Shown: in pieces, positions 35,337-48,359 of the stretch
Layout of the letters: each line of letters starts with the position of its first letter
Numbering within the stretch: position 1 is the first letter of the stretch
NCBI GenBank assembly: GCA_022606135.1
Contig: JABYQN010000009.1
Span: 87,001-151,000, forward strand
Reading direction: 5' to 3'
DNA length: 64,000 bases
Source of the DNA: Fomes fomentarius
Lineage: Eukaryota > Basidiomycota > Agaricomycetes > Polyporales > Polyporaceae
Made by a program: the position numbers and the translations under genes
Notes under the pieces: model-generated
What the model was told of the DNA's origin: nothing
Databases searched by the model: none
What the model saw: only the letters and a program-made list of their open reading frames with translations

Positions 35337-36458
35337 TCACTCCTCCTCAGTGGCTTCCCTCTTCGGTCCCCTGTAGTGGCACTTCAGGGCATGTCTCGGC
35401 ATCATATCTGGCCTGTTCGTCCAGTAGCCGCACCCTTTCGGACACCCCGTGTTACGAAGGCCCGAGTGCTTCGACTCGATATGACGCCTCAACCCTGCGA
35501 ATTGGATCGTGGTCGTGCACCGTCGCCACTCGCAGCGTATCTTCGTCTGGTACCGGTCCGTGTAGTGCTGGAACTTCGTGCTGCTGCCGCACCGCCCGAA
35601 TGCAGACAGGGAACCGGGTGGTACAGCAGCGTCGCCTCGAGTGCGGCGATGCCGATGCGCTGCGCGAGGGTCATAATCGTCGTCGTCAAGCTCGTCCATC
35701 TCCTCGTCTTCCTCCTCGTCTGTATCTCCCTCGCCGTGCGCGGCGATGTGCCGCGCATCTACGTCCATATACGCCTCTGTCTCTTCGCGCTCCTCGTTCT
35801 CCTTATCCGAAGTCGTCGTCCCCTCCTCACCAGCGATGCCGAGCGGATCGTGGGCGAGCTCAATGTGCCTCCACAAGTCCCTCCCATCCGCGATGCGTTC
35901 CTTGCACCCCTTCCAGAGACATGTGATGGCGCGCGCAGCCTTTGCTCCTGCTCCATCGACGACGTCACTCTCGTCTGGAACGACAGACATCCTCGCCTTG
36001 GCTGACTTGTCGATGATCGCGGCCTTCAGCGCTAGCTTTCTCTCGGCTGTGACGAGGCGCTTGAATCTTTTGGCCTTGGGCGGCACTGGTGTCCGCTTGC
36101 GCGCGTGCGAAGCGCTCTCGTCGGCGCGAGGGACTCTCGAGGGCAGAGTGTTCAGGAGGTTTGCGTGGGGAGCCATGAAGCTCGCCAAGGGAATCGGTGG
36201 TGGAGATGGAGAAGGCGATGGCGAGTAGTACGGTCTCGAGTATGGTGTGTGATACCTGGGTGTGGCCGACCGGTCAGCGCTTGACTCCCAGTGGGAGTGT
36301 GGAACGGCTACTTACCTCTCGACATACTCTGTCCGCGCGGACTCGTTGTGCCATCGCTCATTTAGGTTGGTTTTCTGGTAGTGTTCGTGCACGCATACTA
36401 GATACTCTCCAGGAGTGACCGTGACAGGTGGCGCGAACCTTGATATGACTTTGGGCAT
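35337..36458 (-). CDS. C2H2 zinc-finger protein (353 aa), putative transcription factor
   Basis: Probable DNA-binding protein. Exons 36316-36458 and 35337-36255 join at a phase-2 intron into 353 residues. The N-terminus is MPKVISRFAPPVTVTPGEYL, then HEHYQKTNLNERWHNESAR. After an SPSPSPSPP stretch comes a basic part KRTPVPPKAKRFKR (nuclear signal). Finger 1: CLWKGC followed by RDLWRHIELAH (C-x4-C...H-x4-H). An acidic segment (EEEDEEMDELDDDDYD) separates it from finger 2 (CEWRRC ... LRRHIESKH) and finger 3 (CPKGC ... MMPRHALKCH). Fingers of this spaced, atypical kind with an acidic linker are common in Agaricomycete-specific regulators. The start was chosen because exon 1 leads in frame into exon 2. 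Unrelated in its N-terminus to the zinc-finger gene at 56506. Target genes unknown. Confidence 0.8.
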
Positions 36459-37202
36459 GGTGCTGTGACGTTCGGGTGGTATGCAGCTAGCTAATGAGGC
36501 GACGCAGGCGTAACGAGAGGACGCGAAGTGGAAACAAGCTGCTCGGGCGTGGTCTCGGTTCGTGTTCCTTATGTATTATACCCTTCAGAATGACCACTTA
36601 TCCTGAGTCCGCACGCTTTGAACACACAAAGGTTGTTAACGTGGCACGCTTTGACCTTCAAGTGGCGCGGGGCATTGGCATCTGAGGGCATTGTGGGCCA
36701 TGCTTTACTGCCCATTATCCATTGCTTTGCGCTAATGGGACTCAATTAATCAGATACTAGAGGAAACCTAAGAACGTTCCCAATGGTACTTAGGTGTCGT
36801 TGGGCTCACCGCTGTGTTTGTGGTTTGTGGCCGAATTCTGGGTTGCGGCGATGTGTTCAAGGATGCAACTGTTAATAGTAGAATAGTGTTATGACAATAT
36901 ATCTAACAAGGCAAGCTGACTTGCAGATGCATTGATCCATGGAGGACCGATCTGAACGCTAGCATGCGATAGCCTTTCGGTACATACCACTTGGGTAAGT
37001 ACGCGGTATATTGACAAGCAGGATATATAGACTATCAATACATGACTTCATGAGAGAAGGCGCAAGTTATTACTGGAGATGGCACACAAAGCCGCGTAAC
37101 CACCGAGGGGTCAAGAACAACAGTGTACCCTCAAAATACCGCATCTCTGGGTTAAACAGACTCCTCGGTGCTACAACCAACCGGATCAGCTTGGTATACG
37201 CA
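36459..37202. other. intergenic region, no gene supported
   Basis: Upstream flank of the C2H2 gene; only motif-free short frames are seen. Confidence 0.4.
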
Positions 37203-37609
37203 TCATCGCGCAAACGAGCTTCGTGAGAGAGACGACGATCCGGTCACAAATCTACTTCCATCTTCGCGAATTGCTCCTTGAGCCGTGGCTATGAGCGACG
37301 AATCTTGCCCATTTGAAGGTCGAAAAATGGTAGTCACAGCATTGCCTGGGGAGTCGTTGGGCTTCGGCGCCCCCTCAGGTGATGATCGTGATCGAGATAT
37401 TCTATCGAAGTCGGCCGTCTCAAAACGTTTCGAACCACGAGATAGGACTAGGACGTCACTACTCACCGTAAATGTTTATTGATCGCATCCAGCATCCCGC
37501 CCATACCTAGATCCATCCCTAGTCGCAGCCGCTCCTCCTCTGAGATCTTGATCTCTGGTCTCAGAATCGCCAGCGCGTACAGTATTTCTTTCACAGTGCG
37601 CTCTTCCAT
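37203..37609 (-). CDS. small hypothetical protein of the LGxxGM family (113 aa)
   Basis: Not a known family to me. Exon 1 (37467-37609) codes for MEERTVKEILYALAILRPEI, then KISEEERLRLGMDLGMGGML and DAINKHLR: two predicted amphipathic helices with the core LGMGGM. The phase-2 donor at 37466 lies nine codons after the conserved Met, exactly as in the genes at 54746 and 56506. Exon 2 (37203-37401) was chosen as the only clean continuation; it is Ser/Arg-rich (RISRSRSSPEGAPKPNDSPG) and looks unlike the second exons of its paralogs, so it is less certain. The start is the first ATG of the conserved block. It lies alone on the minus strand, about 17 kb from the group at 54-58 kb. Confidence 0.5.
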
Positions 37610-40600
37610 TTCACCTGGGGAAACGAGGACAGGGTCGATGTGAGACTCCCTGCCACCACGTCGTCAGAGAACCGATCGGACAGTAATGTGATCGTGATTG
37701 AAATGTACTCACGAAGAGTCAGAGTAAGTCTGCGACGCTGGGGAGAGCATGCTTAGGTGTGTGTCTGCGAGTTGTTGTTGTACGCGAGGTAGAGGTACAG
37801 AGGCTCGAGTACTGCCCGTGGTTAGTGAAAGGCTGGATCGGATGTTGAACGTGGAGAAACGAGTTTGGGCTGTGCTCCGATTTATGGTCAAGCCGACTCG
37901 GGCTCGCGGACACGCTATAATCACCAAAACCATACGGCCTGGTCTTTGTGATCAACCCGTCCACAGAGAAGCCTATTGTGGTGTTGTGACATCACGACCA
38001 CAACTTGGAACACGCAGCATTTGACTTCCGCTTTGAGTCGGCTACAAGAAATTATTGTCACAGCAGAGCATTTTGGCTACCTCAAGGTGACTGTTAGGCA
38101 ACACGATGACAATTCAGCTCCCAATAGCCTCAGAGGATCGGCTGATAAGACTGACCTTCTCGAGTCTACCAGTGGGACTCACCGCTGGCAACTGTGAAGT
38201 GTATGGCTGGCTCGCCGTTACAAAAGCATCTGAGAAATAGCTGCCACTGCTGCGAGACTCCCTGAGCGATCCCAAGCCACACTGGGAGACAGTCGCGCTT
38301 CAAGTTGAGTGCTAAACGGTCAGCGAATGGGAGTCCGGACCCGGGTTAGACCTAGTAGTGGCGTGGCGGGTATATTGACTGAGTATGTGTAACAGCCAGC
38401 CTACTTCCCATGTCAATTTCGTCACAATGAGCAGAGGGATGTCTCCCAACAGTTGTTCAACATACCATACCTTGTCCTTAATCATTAATCGTAGGCTAGC
38501 TAGAGGGCTGATACTAGTACTTGCGCGCGCCCGATGCGGCTGACCAGATATTCCCACGATTAGTCTCGGCTATCACCGGCACCTTACGCGGCGCGCGTCC
38601 TTCGATATTCACGAGTCGCGAAGTCGCTTGCGCGCCCCTGTTCCTTACCTCTCAGCTCTCCGAGTTCTACAAGCTCGCAGGTCCGAGTGAGCTTCCATCA
38701 AGCCATGAGCCATGAGCATACAGTAAAGTGGTTGTCAACTTTCAATCGATAGGTGGGTAACTTACCCAGCGCACTGCAATCATGGCAGCCTGAGAGTATA
38801 CGACGACAAGCCGCATACCAGTGCCAGTGGTAATCAGGATGGCAGACCCTTCGACTGCGGAAGTCCCCCTCCGCAATGACTCGGTGGGGAGTCATAATCA
38901 GGACAGTTCGCCCAAGGGAAAGTTGGTATGCCATCCTTCCGTGCACCAAAGCCTATCCTGACGGTTTGTCGTCCGCAGCGTCCCCGTTCCATGGTGCTCG
39001 AGAACACTTCTTCTTGAAAGACGTCTTGTTCAACCACCGCCATGTGTGGCCGCTGCGTTCATGATGAGAGTGGTGCCACGGCGATCACCGTTCAGTCATG
39101 CGGTAAACGGTTTATCTCCGTACTCATGTAGTGCGTCCCTCCGTTCTTCCCTGCCATCGTCTTATGAGCTAGCTTGAAATCACATCGGTGTCTGCATTTA
39201 GCACGGATATAGGGTAACAAGCGAATAGGCCCCGACGATCCTGAGTTCCTCCCCACTCGGGCATCCGACCTGGAACATGTCGTTCACCCGATATGGCAGA
39301 TCCCCGGCGCGCTCTGCACCCGCTCCTGACCATTGTACCCAGCCTTCGCACCGTGCGGCTTTCTCGCCGAGGGATTGAGGAACGGAACTCCGGTCGAACT
39401 TGCACGTATATTTGGTCGCGCCGATTGCCCCAGGGAGCCCCAACGAGGGTCGTAACAAACCGGGGCACTTCGAAGACCTGCCAGCATCCCAGATGCGTCA
39501 CCGTATCAGTTCGCAGGAAGAGCACACGGTCTGCTCCCGACGTGCCTATTGGGAACTCCCGGAACAGAGCACAGGATGATCATACATCCGGGCACTATGT
39601 CGCGGAAGGTTGCTGCAAATCGACAGCAGGTGATAGGCTTCACGAAGGTGCTCTGTGCGAGTGTCTCTCGTGACGTTGTTGCTATTAGGAGCTCCCCTAG
39701 TCCCGCCCGACCGCACCCGAAGGATACCATTCATTCAGCTCCAGCTCTTCCTCCGGCGTCCACACCGTGGCACTATGGCACCCAGCGTGCTATAGTGACC
39801 GGAGACCATGGGAAGCTGCAACTGTGTCCGATAGCGCTTCTTTCGCCGGTAGTGAGGCGGATGCCCGCGGAGGCTGTCGCCAAGCACATTGGAGGACAAT
39901 GGGGTCCCAGGCTCTGCCTTCTCCGTGGCGTACGCCAGGTCGGCCGTATCATCGCCGAAGACATTTGTGCGAGTACGTCCACGGCTCCAGCGATTTCGAC
40001 ACCCCGGGAAGGACCTCGGGTTGCAATCTAGTTATGAAGGTGCGCATGCTAATACGTCTTTGATTGTGCGATTGATTAACAGGCTGGTTCACGAGCTGTA
40101 GATTTCGTGCGCGAGGTTTGAGGATCGCAGGCGTCAGATCTTCGGGTCCCGCACGCCGCTGCCACTGCCAGCACCATTCGCACGTCGTTGGAAATTTGGC
40201 TCGAGAGGGGCGTCGGAGAGTTTCCCACCCGTCGCCAGTGCTCGGGAGACGTTTATAGTCTATCGAGCATCGCCCCTCCCGTCTGTCGCCTATCATTTGA
40301 TCATGAATGCTCGTTCCCCGCGGTCTATCACTCAGCAGTGCGTACTAGGCCGTTCCTGATTCACTCCCGCGCACTGTGTACATGCGTTGACATGTTCACC
40401 CCTCGCGCAATAGCACGATGACACTTGCGATCTGTATCCGGCTGGCACACCCTCTGTCGTTCCTCCGGAGAACGTGCCCCGAGCACGTCGCATTTTGCAT
40501 CAAGGGACGCCATATAGCCCAGCACTACTCACATTGGACCATATCCGGAAGTCGGTCTGCCGTTCGTCGACGCCTTTGTGGCGCACCGTTGTGGCGTCCA

Positions 40601-41282
40601 GTCTGGACTCTGCTGAGCCATTATCAACGTCATCCACCATATTCGACTCCCACCCATCTGCATGCAGGCCCGGCACTTGTTCCTCCTCACGGCCCACTCT
40701 CTCTCTTCCTCTCCGAACGATGCGCGCACGTCCCCCTGATGGTGACGTAGGCTATATAACTGCATGTGAGGCTAGCTGGGGTCCGGCGGCTTCTGCGAAT
40801 CGCGACGAGCATATATCCATGCTGGGAGCGTGTGTGTGTGTGTCCACGCTGATATCGACGCGGCCATCTCCTCGGGTCGTCTCCCGCGACTCTTTGGCCT
40901 GCCCTGTGTGTGTGAGAGTGAGAGCCCTGTGATTGAGCTTTTCGGTTGGCAGGAGTCTATCTGCTGCGCGAGATGCGGCGCGACCGTGCGGCACGTCCCG
41001 GATGCAGACGGCTGCTTTTGGCCGCCGCCCCAGCCAATCTAGCTCGAGTGGGTTGGACGTGCGCCAGGCCTGGATATCTGGATGCTCAGCGCTCCCTCTC
41101 GAGTTGATTGGAGTGGCTATGGGCGTCTGCACTACGTGCGGACGATGCTCATTTCACCTCTGCCACGACTCACTAGTCACTCACTCACTCACAGCCTGTG
41201 GGGCCCGAGTTGCGTGCGTGCGTCGTCGAGCCCGCGGCCTAGGCGTGTTGGTCGCCATTTGCACATATTGAGCTCGACGTAG

Positions 41283-41323
<41 letters not shown>
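41283..41323. repeat. (CT)n-(CA)n compound microsatellite
   Basis: About a dozen CT units pass directly into eight CA units. Confidence 0.95.
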
Positions 41324-41557
41324 CCTCACCGGTGTCAGGCAACGACCGGGGCACTTCGCTCCTCGAACGCCCTGCGGATAACGATTAATGGCCAGCACGT
41401 TCGACTTTGGGGGGGCAGGAGTAGCTACTAGGACTGGGTACTTGCGTTCCCCCCCACTGCCCAGTGGTGGCGTGCGCCACGGCCCGGTACGGCGAACGGC
41501 CAAGTTGTCGGACGCGAATGGACATTTCGCTGGCTTGAGATTGATTGCGCGCCACCC

Positions 41558-41599
<42 letters not shown>

Positions 41600-41611
41600 C
41601 GAGGGCGAGGC
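41558..41611. repeat. (GAGGAC)n/(GAGGGC)n minisatellite
   Basis: Hexamer repeat, first GAGGAC units then GAGGGC units. On translation it gives acidic or arginine-rich runs but is not in a supported gene. Confidence 0.9.
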
Positions 41612-43948
41612 GCGGTGCAAATCAGGGTCGTGACATCAAAATGGCATACATGATGCGGTGCGGGTGCGTGCGCGTAAAGCGGACTCCACACACGGACGTG
41701 CCACGACAGTAAGTATGTGGTATTGCCCCATTATCGAGTCGGAGTCGACAGCTGCAATGTGATGTGCATCGTGCCAGCGTAATGCCGATGCCGGGAGCGG
41801 ATCGCGAAGGGTTGGGTTCAGTGGAGTGTGAGATCTTCCCGATCGAGAAGTGAAGACGGCCATCCCCGTACTACTTGTCGCGCTCAGTCTCGAGAAGAAG
41901 TTGTTCATGTAATGTAGTGTAATTGTAAAAGCACCTTGACGTACACGAAAGGCGCGGGCTGGAGCGTTCGCAGAGTCATTGTTGTCCACGCACATGTCCC
42001 GAGGCGCGCTGCAGTTTGTCTGTTTCAATTGGTTCGCAGATATCGATATTCGTGTCGTTTTATTTGCCTTGCACACCGGGGCCGGTATGCCACCAAACAA
42101 CAAACCATGTCGCCTCGTATAGGTAGTCGACTGTCTACTATATAGTACTATGTACCCGGGAAGGGCTGGCCCGGTCTGACGAGCCAGGATCGCGCTCGAG
42201 TACGAGTACGCCGTTCGTTCGAGTTCCGTTCTAGTTCTAGTAGTCATCTGTTAACACACAGAGAGACCCGCACCCGCACCACCAGAGTCAGGAACGGCTC
42301 AGGTCATCGATTCAGATGTATATTCATCCCAGGCTCTCGACACGGACCACGGTGTGACGGCAGCGCCCCCCCCCCCTCTCCCGTCTCTGCACAACCTCAA
42401 AAGCCGAACCCCGAAGGTGCCTCCTCGACATATTGAACCCCGACCGGCTAGCCGGCGTATCTTCTTCTTTCTTTTAATTCTCCTTCTTCTCCTTGCTTGC
42501 TTCCTCTTCCTCCCTCTTCTTTCATTCTCATGTTCGTTCGCGCGGCGCGCGGCGCGCGTGTCTTCGTGCGTCCCGACCGACTTCTTTTTTTAATTATCGT
42601 CGCGAAGACACATAGAATAATACTGGTACCGGGACTGACTGGGTGGGGTCCCCTTTCCCCTGTCGTTACGAGGCAGGCGGGCAGGCGGGCGGCCCCCGTC
42701 ACCCTCACACCCGCCAATGGGCGATGCATCGATTATTATGTACCTAATCCCTGGCTGCAATGGTATCGGCTCGAGTCCATTCGTACCTGACACCCGTGCT
42801 CGTGCTCGTGCTCTCATCAGGGCGAGCCAGACGTCGCCGCCTGCCGCAACACGCAACACGCAACACGCAACACGCAGCACCGACCAAGGTTCGACGTGTA
42901 GGGTTAGTGCGATACCTCGCGTCGTGTCTGCCTATAAAAAAAAACACGGCTAACGCCCCCCACCCTCCCAGGCGCGCATCGCCGCACCGACGCGACGGCC
43001 CTCCAGCTCACTGGGCTCTGGCAAAACCTCGCGTGTCGCCTATCGCGTATCGCGACCTCTCCTGGCCCCGGGGTTCCGTTCGGGACGATGCACGTCACGT
43101 CAACGCGGACGTCGGCTACGCGAACAGGCGACGAGAGAGAGAAAGAGAGAAAGAGAGAGAGATAACGGCCTCCTGGGAAGAGAGCATTACTTCTCTGAGG
43201 CGAGACGGCTCGTCGATTGCAATTTGCGGGTGCGGCCACAGTGCGGTCTTCGACTCGACTCGACTTTGCACCGCTGCCGACCGACCGACCAATCCGACCG
43301 ACCGACCGACCGAGCGGTGCGTGCGTTGCCATCGCTGTCGCCATCGCTATCGTCGGCGTCCCCGGGCAAAGTAGCCAAGTATCGATGCGATGGCGCAGTG
43401 GGCAGTGGGCAGTGGGCAGTAGCAGTGGCATTAGAACTGTAGTGCCCCGAGTCCCCGAGTCCGAGTCCGAGTCCTCCGAGAGCGGTTCGTCGTCGGAAAC
43501 AGAACCCTCCCTCGTCACTATGTAAAGCCCGGAACGACTGGAACGACTGGAACGACTGACTGGAACAATAGAACCCTCACCGGAACCATCGAGCTCTGGC
43601 GAAGCGGCCGAAGGCAGCAGAACCGTGAGTGCGGGAGGACCGAGGACCGAGCGCTGAATGCTGAGTGCTGAGTGCTGAGTGCTGAGTGCTGAGTACTGGA
43701 GCACTTACTTACCAGTTTTGCAAGCCCTACTTCCTACTTCCTATTCCCCTCTCTCTCTCTCTCTGGATCATCGATGCTCCCGCGCACAGAAGTCGAAGCC
43801 GCGGGCCCGGATCCCCCCAGCGATTCGATCGCCCGAGCGCAAGGTTCAACGCATTGACGCATTGACGCATCGACGCGTGCGTTCACGCGCCCCCAGGCCA
43901 GCCACGCTCGCCGCGTTCTCGACGGTCACCCATCAATCGCATCACGGA

Positions 43949-43972
43949 CCCCTCCCCTCCCCTCCCCTCCCC
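43949..43972. repeat. C4T repeat, G-quadruplex-capable on the minus strand
   Basis: Five runs of CCCC separated by single T bases. The minus strand therefore has five G4 runs with one-base loops. Confidence 0.85.
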
Positions 43973-44507
43973 ATGACTCCAGCAAGATGCACGAGGCTCC
44001 AAAGCTCCAAAGCCTCCAAAACTCCCAAGTCCAAGACAAGACGAGACGTCAGACCGCATGCGGTACCAGCAAGTACTTGCGACGTTGTGGAGGGCGGCCG
44101 CGGCGGAGTGCCCGGAAGGGGACCCCTTCTTCTTCTTTCCCGTCTTCGTCTTCGTCTTCGTCTTCGCGTCCACGGGCGTGTGTTCGCGGTGAGCTCGTCG
44201 TTTGTGCGTAAGTATGTTATATGTAGAGCCGAGCCGAGCGACAGGACGATATCGATATCGAGAGTCTTACCTGATCTCTGTCGATCCTTTGCCTCTTACC
44301 TCTTTGCCTCTTACCTCTTTGCCTCTTTACCTCTCACCTTGTCTCCAAGTCGAACAACGAAAGGTATCGTTCTGACGTCCTGTAGTATCGCGGCACCGGA
44401 CACATTGAGCAATTGTGCAGAAGAAGAGAGAGAGAAAAGCTCCCGAGTCGACGCCGCCGCCTGCGAGCGTGCCGTCACGGACAATAGTGCGCGCGCGAGA
44501 GAGAGAG

Positions 44508-44670
44508 AGAACGCGAGACCGCGAGAACACCAGAATACGAGAACACCAGAACACCAGAACAGTCGTACGGGAGAACGCCAGAACGCCAGAACGGGAAGCA
44601 CGGGAGAACAGTGGTAGCTCGGGAGAACACCAGAACGGGAACGGGAGAGAGAGAGAGAGAGAGAGAGAAG
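44508..44670. repeat. GAGAACACCAGAAC minisatellite and GA microsatellite
   Basis: Degenerate units of GAGAACACCAGAAC and AGAACGCC type occur between a (GA)n run at about 44498-44511 and another at 44646-44669. Confidence 0.85.
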
Positions 44671-45060
44671 GAAGAGAACGGCTGTCATGATCAGGGAGTC
44701 GAGAAGCCGCAACGGGGCGCGCGCGCGGGCGACTTGTGCCCCTACTTACTTAGGACCTTCTCGCCCGCCGCCGCAGCCTGCAGACAAAACTATCTAGTAT
44801 CAAGAGCGGGTCCACGCCCGAGTCACGTCACGTCGCGTACGCGTCGGCGGGGATTAGTAGGATTGCGTGGATATTACATAACGATTGTTCCCCATTCACC
44901 GTGACTGCGTGCTGGTCCTGGAAGGCCTCTGAGCCGTTCGAGGCGGCGACGGCGTAATGACTGTTCGCCGAGACTGGGGATGGTGACCGATGAGGCTATT
45001 GTAGGTCCTGGAGCGAGCGCGAGGAAGCTAGGGAGCAGCCCAAGGAAGGACGGAAATGTG

Positions 45061-45100
45061 CGTTCATGTGTTCATGTGTTCATGCGTTCATGTGTTCATA
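45061..45100. repeat. tandem GTTCATGT octamer
   Basis: Five consecutive copies of GTTCATGT and close variants (GTTCATGC, GTTCATAT). Confidence 0.9.
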
Positions 45101-46660
45101 TGCACATGTGCTGCTGCTGGCGCGCATATACCGTACACAGGCCCCAGGTGCGGCATGGGGGTATGCAGTTTCTTGTTTCTGCTCATACGTGCCAAGCCAA
45201 GAAAGAGGGGCTTAGCGTAGTGCGCAAGTTTAGCAATTCGAACAGTGAACAGTGAACAGTGAAACGGCCGGGAAAGAGCGAGGCGGGGCGAAGCAAGGCA
45301 ATGCTAACTGTTGCAGCTGCTGTGCACCCGTTCTGATCGCCGGGAATGTATGATCGTTGTGTTGAATGTTAGCGTTAGCAGCGAGCGGCATGAGTGATGC
45401 GGGCGTATGCGGGCGTTTTCCGACATGGAGGGCAGCTCAGGGACCCGGGGAGGGGGGGTCGATGATCGCCGGTTACTTACTATGCATGATGAGCGTGCAC
45501 CGTGGGGCAGGAATGCATATGAGAGAGGAACGGGGAGGGCGCTGATGCCGGCAGGCCGGATGGGCGCAGACAGCGAAAATTGACCGGGGGTGTGAAGGGC
45601 GTGGGGAGGGTCGTCTGCGCGGGGGAGAGAGAAGAGGAAAGCATATGCACGGTGCCTAAGCGCATCAGGAAGACCGGGCGAGGGAGAATAGGGTAGTACT
45701 ATGTAGTGGGAGGTGACCATCACTCAACGTTACGCACTCGCGGAAGGCCTAGGAGGTGGCGGAGGGGAGAGAAGGCGGAGAAAGAAGAGGGAGAGAAGGT
45801 GTGATGGCGCATGGAGACGTGCACTGGGCCGGGAACATGCGACAGAGGGAGCCGAGGACGACAGCGAAAGGGCACGTGCCGAGGAATTCTCGCGCAATAT
45901 GGGTCGCATGTCATCGCTCGCGCGCGCTGGGGAGTAATCGACGGTAGTGGACGTGGCTGGGGCGGGTCGGAGGGCAGGGAAGAGGACAGAGGGCGGGCAG
46001 AGGCGCCGGGATCGCTGTCGAGGATCAATGTGGGAGAGCGCGCGTGGAGATCTGAGATGGCGAGTCTATCGCACGCTGTCTCCCCTTCTTTCTCTCTCTC
46101 CATATGGACAGAGCCAGACGCGTCCACAACGAGCAGCGGCTCGGCTTCGACTCGCGCCGCGAACTTGAGCCTGCGTCGTCGGTATGAAAGCAGAATGGGG
46201 TTTCGCATGACAGAGGGTCATCGCTCACCGGGGCTTCGTGCACGGATGGGCAGCGATGGGCTGTCGGATTTGGCCGGTTCATACATATATGGCTGTTTGA
46301 TGTCTCGCGCGTTCTTGCCTCGTCGTGCGAGAGGCTGAAGCTTCTTTGGCTGCTGGCCGCTCGCAAACTGCTCGCAGTTCTCTCTCCCCACGCTTTCCCC
46401 GCGGTCCCAATAATTCCTCTATTTCTATTTCCCTCCCTTGACCTTCTCTCCGAAGCACGACCCTCACCCCAGCCGCCAAGCAGCCCGGCACATATATATC
46501 TTACCTTCCCTCCTCCTCCACGCACACCGTCCCCTCCTCCACTCACGCCGCCCCCGCCCAGGCCCGCTTCCGAGCCACTCGCGTCCGACTCACGACATTT
46601 CCCCGTGCAGCCACGGCGGTGACCACCTGTCCTCCCTTCCTCTTTCTTCCTCTCCTCGCC

Positions 46661-48225
46661 ATGTGCGCAGCGCACGACGACTCGCTCACCCTCCTCTCCT
46701 CGGACGTACTCCCTCCCGTCCTCAAACTGACGGCGCTGCTCGCCACCGGCTACGCCGTCCACCGCTCGCTCTCGCCGCCAAATCCCCCACCGGCGCCAAA
46801 AACGTGCATCGATAACCGCACCCTCTTCGAGCGCGCCATCCGCCATGTCACCTTCTGCAGCAAGGTAAGCAGTGTGTATGCCTGATGCTCCGCCCCATCC
46901 ATCCCCTTTCCCTTTCCCGTCCCAGAGAGAGCGAAACCGCAGCTGGTCGATGTGGGCCCGTGCTTCCCTGCTTCCAACTTCGCGCACGTCGCCCCCCCAC
47001 TCCCCCGCGGTTCGCACCGTGTCCCGTGCCGCGCCCTCCAGCCGTCATGCCGCCCGTCGCAGCGACTAGAAGTTGTAGAAGCCTGTCCGAGTGCGGCGTG
47101 CCTGCTGCCCTTTCTGTCCGTGTCCTGTCTCTCACACAAACCTTGTTCCTTTCCCCGTTGCTTTGTCAATCGCGAACGAACTCCAACTCTAACTTTGCCT
47201 GCGTCGTCCCTTGAGCCCACGCCTCGAGAATCTTTTCGCAGTCGCCGTTCTGTTCGCTGACCCATCATTCGTTCTTTTCCGCTCTTCTTCATTCAATCCG
47301 GGCCTCGCGCGCATCCGTCCCTCGCGTTTCGTCCCACGAATATGAACGCGAACACGAACAGATGATGACATGGACGACCGTCCTCGCCGACGCCCTCGTC
47401 ACCATCCACCTTGCCTTTCCCTCCGCCTACACCTACCCACTCGCCTCCCTCCTCCTCCCTCTCCCCTCATCAGCTCCCTCAATATCACACTCCTCCCCAC
47501 CACCCGCCTCATCAACCTCAAATCCATATACCCACCTCTCCCCACCGCCAACCCTAGGCCTCACAGCAGCACTAACCGCGCCCTCCCTCCTCCTCCTCCT
47601 CTTCGCCCTCCTCACCGCCGCCGGCGCCCTCCTCCGCCTCGCGTGCTTCCGCGCCCTCGGCGCCCTCTTCACCTTCGAGCTCACCATCCACCCCGCGCAC
47701 ACGCTCGTCACCTCCGGCCCGTACGCGCACGTCCGCCACCCGAGCTACACCGGCGTCTTCGCCACCCTCGTCGGCGCGACCGGCGTCATGCTCGCGCCTG
47801 GCGCGTGGCTGCGCGAGGCGTGGCTCGCCCCGAGTGGAGAGCGCGCCGCGCGGTGGGCCGTCGAGCTCTTGTCTGCTGCTGCTGCTTCGTCCCTCTCCTC
47901 ATACCCGTCCTCCTCCCCGTCCTCATCCCCGTCGTCGTTGTCGGGCGTGTCGTCAACATGGGCCGAGTGGGGTGCTGCGGTCGGGCCCGGTAGGGATGGC
48001 GATGGCGGTGGCGATGGCACGCAGGGAGGGATACGGGCTCACGCGCTCGGCGCGCTCGTCGCGTGGGCGTGGGTCGCCTTCTGGCTCGCCAAGGTCGCGT
48101 ACGCGGGGCGGAGCACGATGCGGCGCGTGCTGACCGAGGACCACGAGCTCCGGCGCGTCTTCGGGCCCGTGTGGGAGGAGTGGGCGGCGCGCGTGCGGTG
48201 GCGGCTGCTCCCGGGCGTGTACTGA
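46661..48225 (+). CDS. ICMT-like isoprenylcysteine carboxyl methyltransferase family protein (355 aa)
   Basis: Membrane methyltransferase of the ICMT/phospholipid-methyltransferase fold, which uses SAM. Exon 1 (46661-46864) codes for MCAAHDDSLTLLSSDVLPPV, then LKLTALLATGYAVHRSL, a first helix. A 497-nt intron (46865-47361) is unusually long here but joins in phase to MMTWTTVLADALVTIHLAFP. Several helices follow. Then come the family's conserved core: ALGALFTFELTIHPAHTLVT, SGPYAHVRHPSYTGVFATL (the G-P-Y-x-x-x-R-H-P-x-Y-x-G motif) and the C-terminal RRVLTEDHELRRVFGPVWEE, which carries the E-x-x-L-x-x-x-F-G-x-x-W/Y pattern. A Ser-rich insertion (about residues 220-240) lies between core and C-terminus. 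True ICMT acts on CaaX proteins; mushrooms have many diverged ICMT-like copies, so the substrate is uncertain. Confidence 0.82.
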
Positions 48226-48283
48226 ATCCTGACTCGGATACACTATACATGCACATACTTGCGATTGGGCAGAGGGATACAGA

Positions 48284-48359
48284 GGGCAAGAGGCAAGAGG
48301 CAAGAGACAAGAGGCAAGAGGCAAGAGGCAGGGGGCAGGGGGCAAGAGGCAGGGGGCGG
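48284..48359. repeat. GGCAAGA/GGCAGGG heptamer minisatellite
   Basis: About ten heptamers, first GGCAAGA type, then GGCAGGG type, just after the ICMT-like stop codon. Confidence 0.9.

Larger units (their letters stand above)
37610..46660. other. 9-kb region without supported genes, GC- and repeat-rich in its right half
   Basis: From 37.6 to 40.4 kb there are only fragmentary frames (for example 38521-38715, 39169-39525 and 39949-40296) that do not join into a gene. From about 41 kb on, the DNA becomes GC-rich and full of micro- and minisatellites. Long frames such as 42904-43704 (minus), 43679-44617 (plus) and 45811-46338 (plus) are low-complexity translations without motifs, so I do not annotate them. 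Confidence 0.4.

Noticed and set aside
35274..36005. 243-codon plus-strand open frame
   Set aside because: Antisense shadow of the C2H2 zinc-finger gene at 35337-36458.
42904..43704. 266-codon minus-strand open frame
   Set aside because: Translation consists of simple repeats (SRS, GRSVGR, LSLF) produced by microsatellites.
46025..47017. 330-codon minus-strand open frame
   Set aside because: Low-complexity Arg/Gly/Glu translation in GC-rich DNA, antisense to exon 1 of the ICMT-like gene; no motif.
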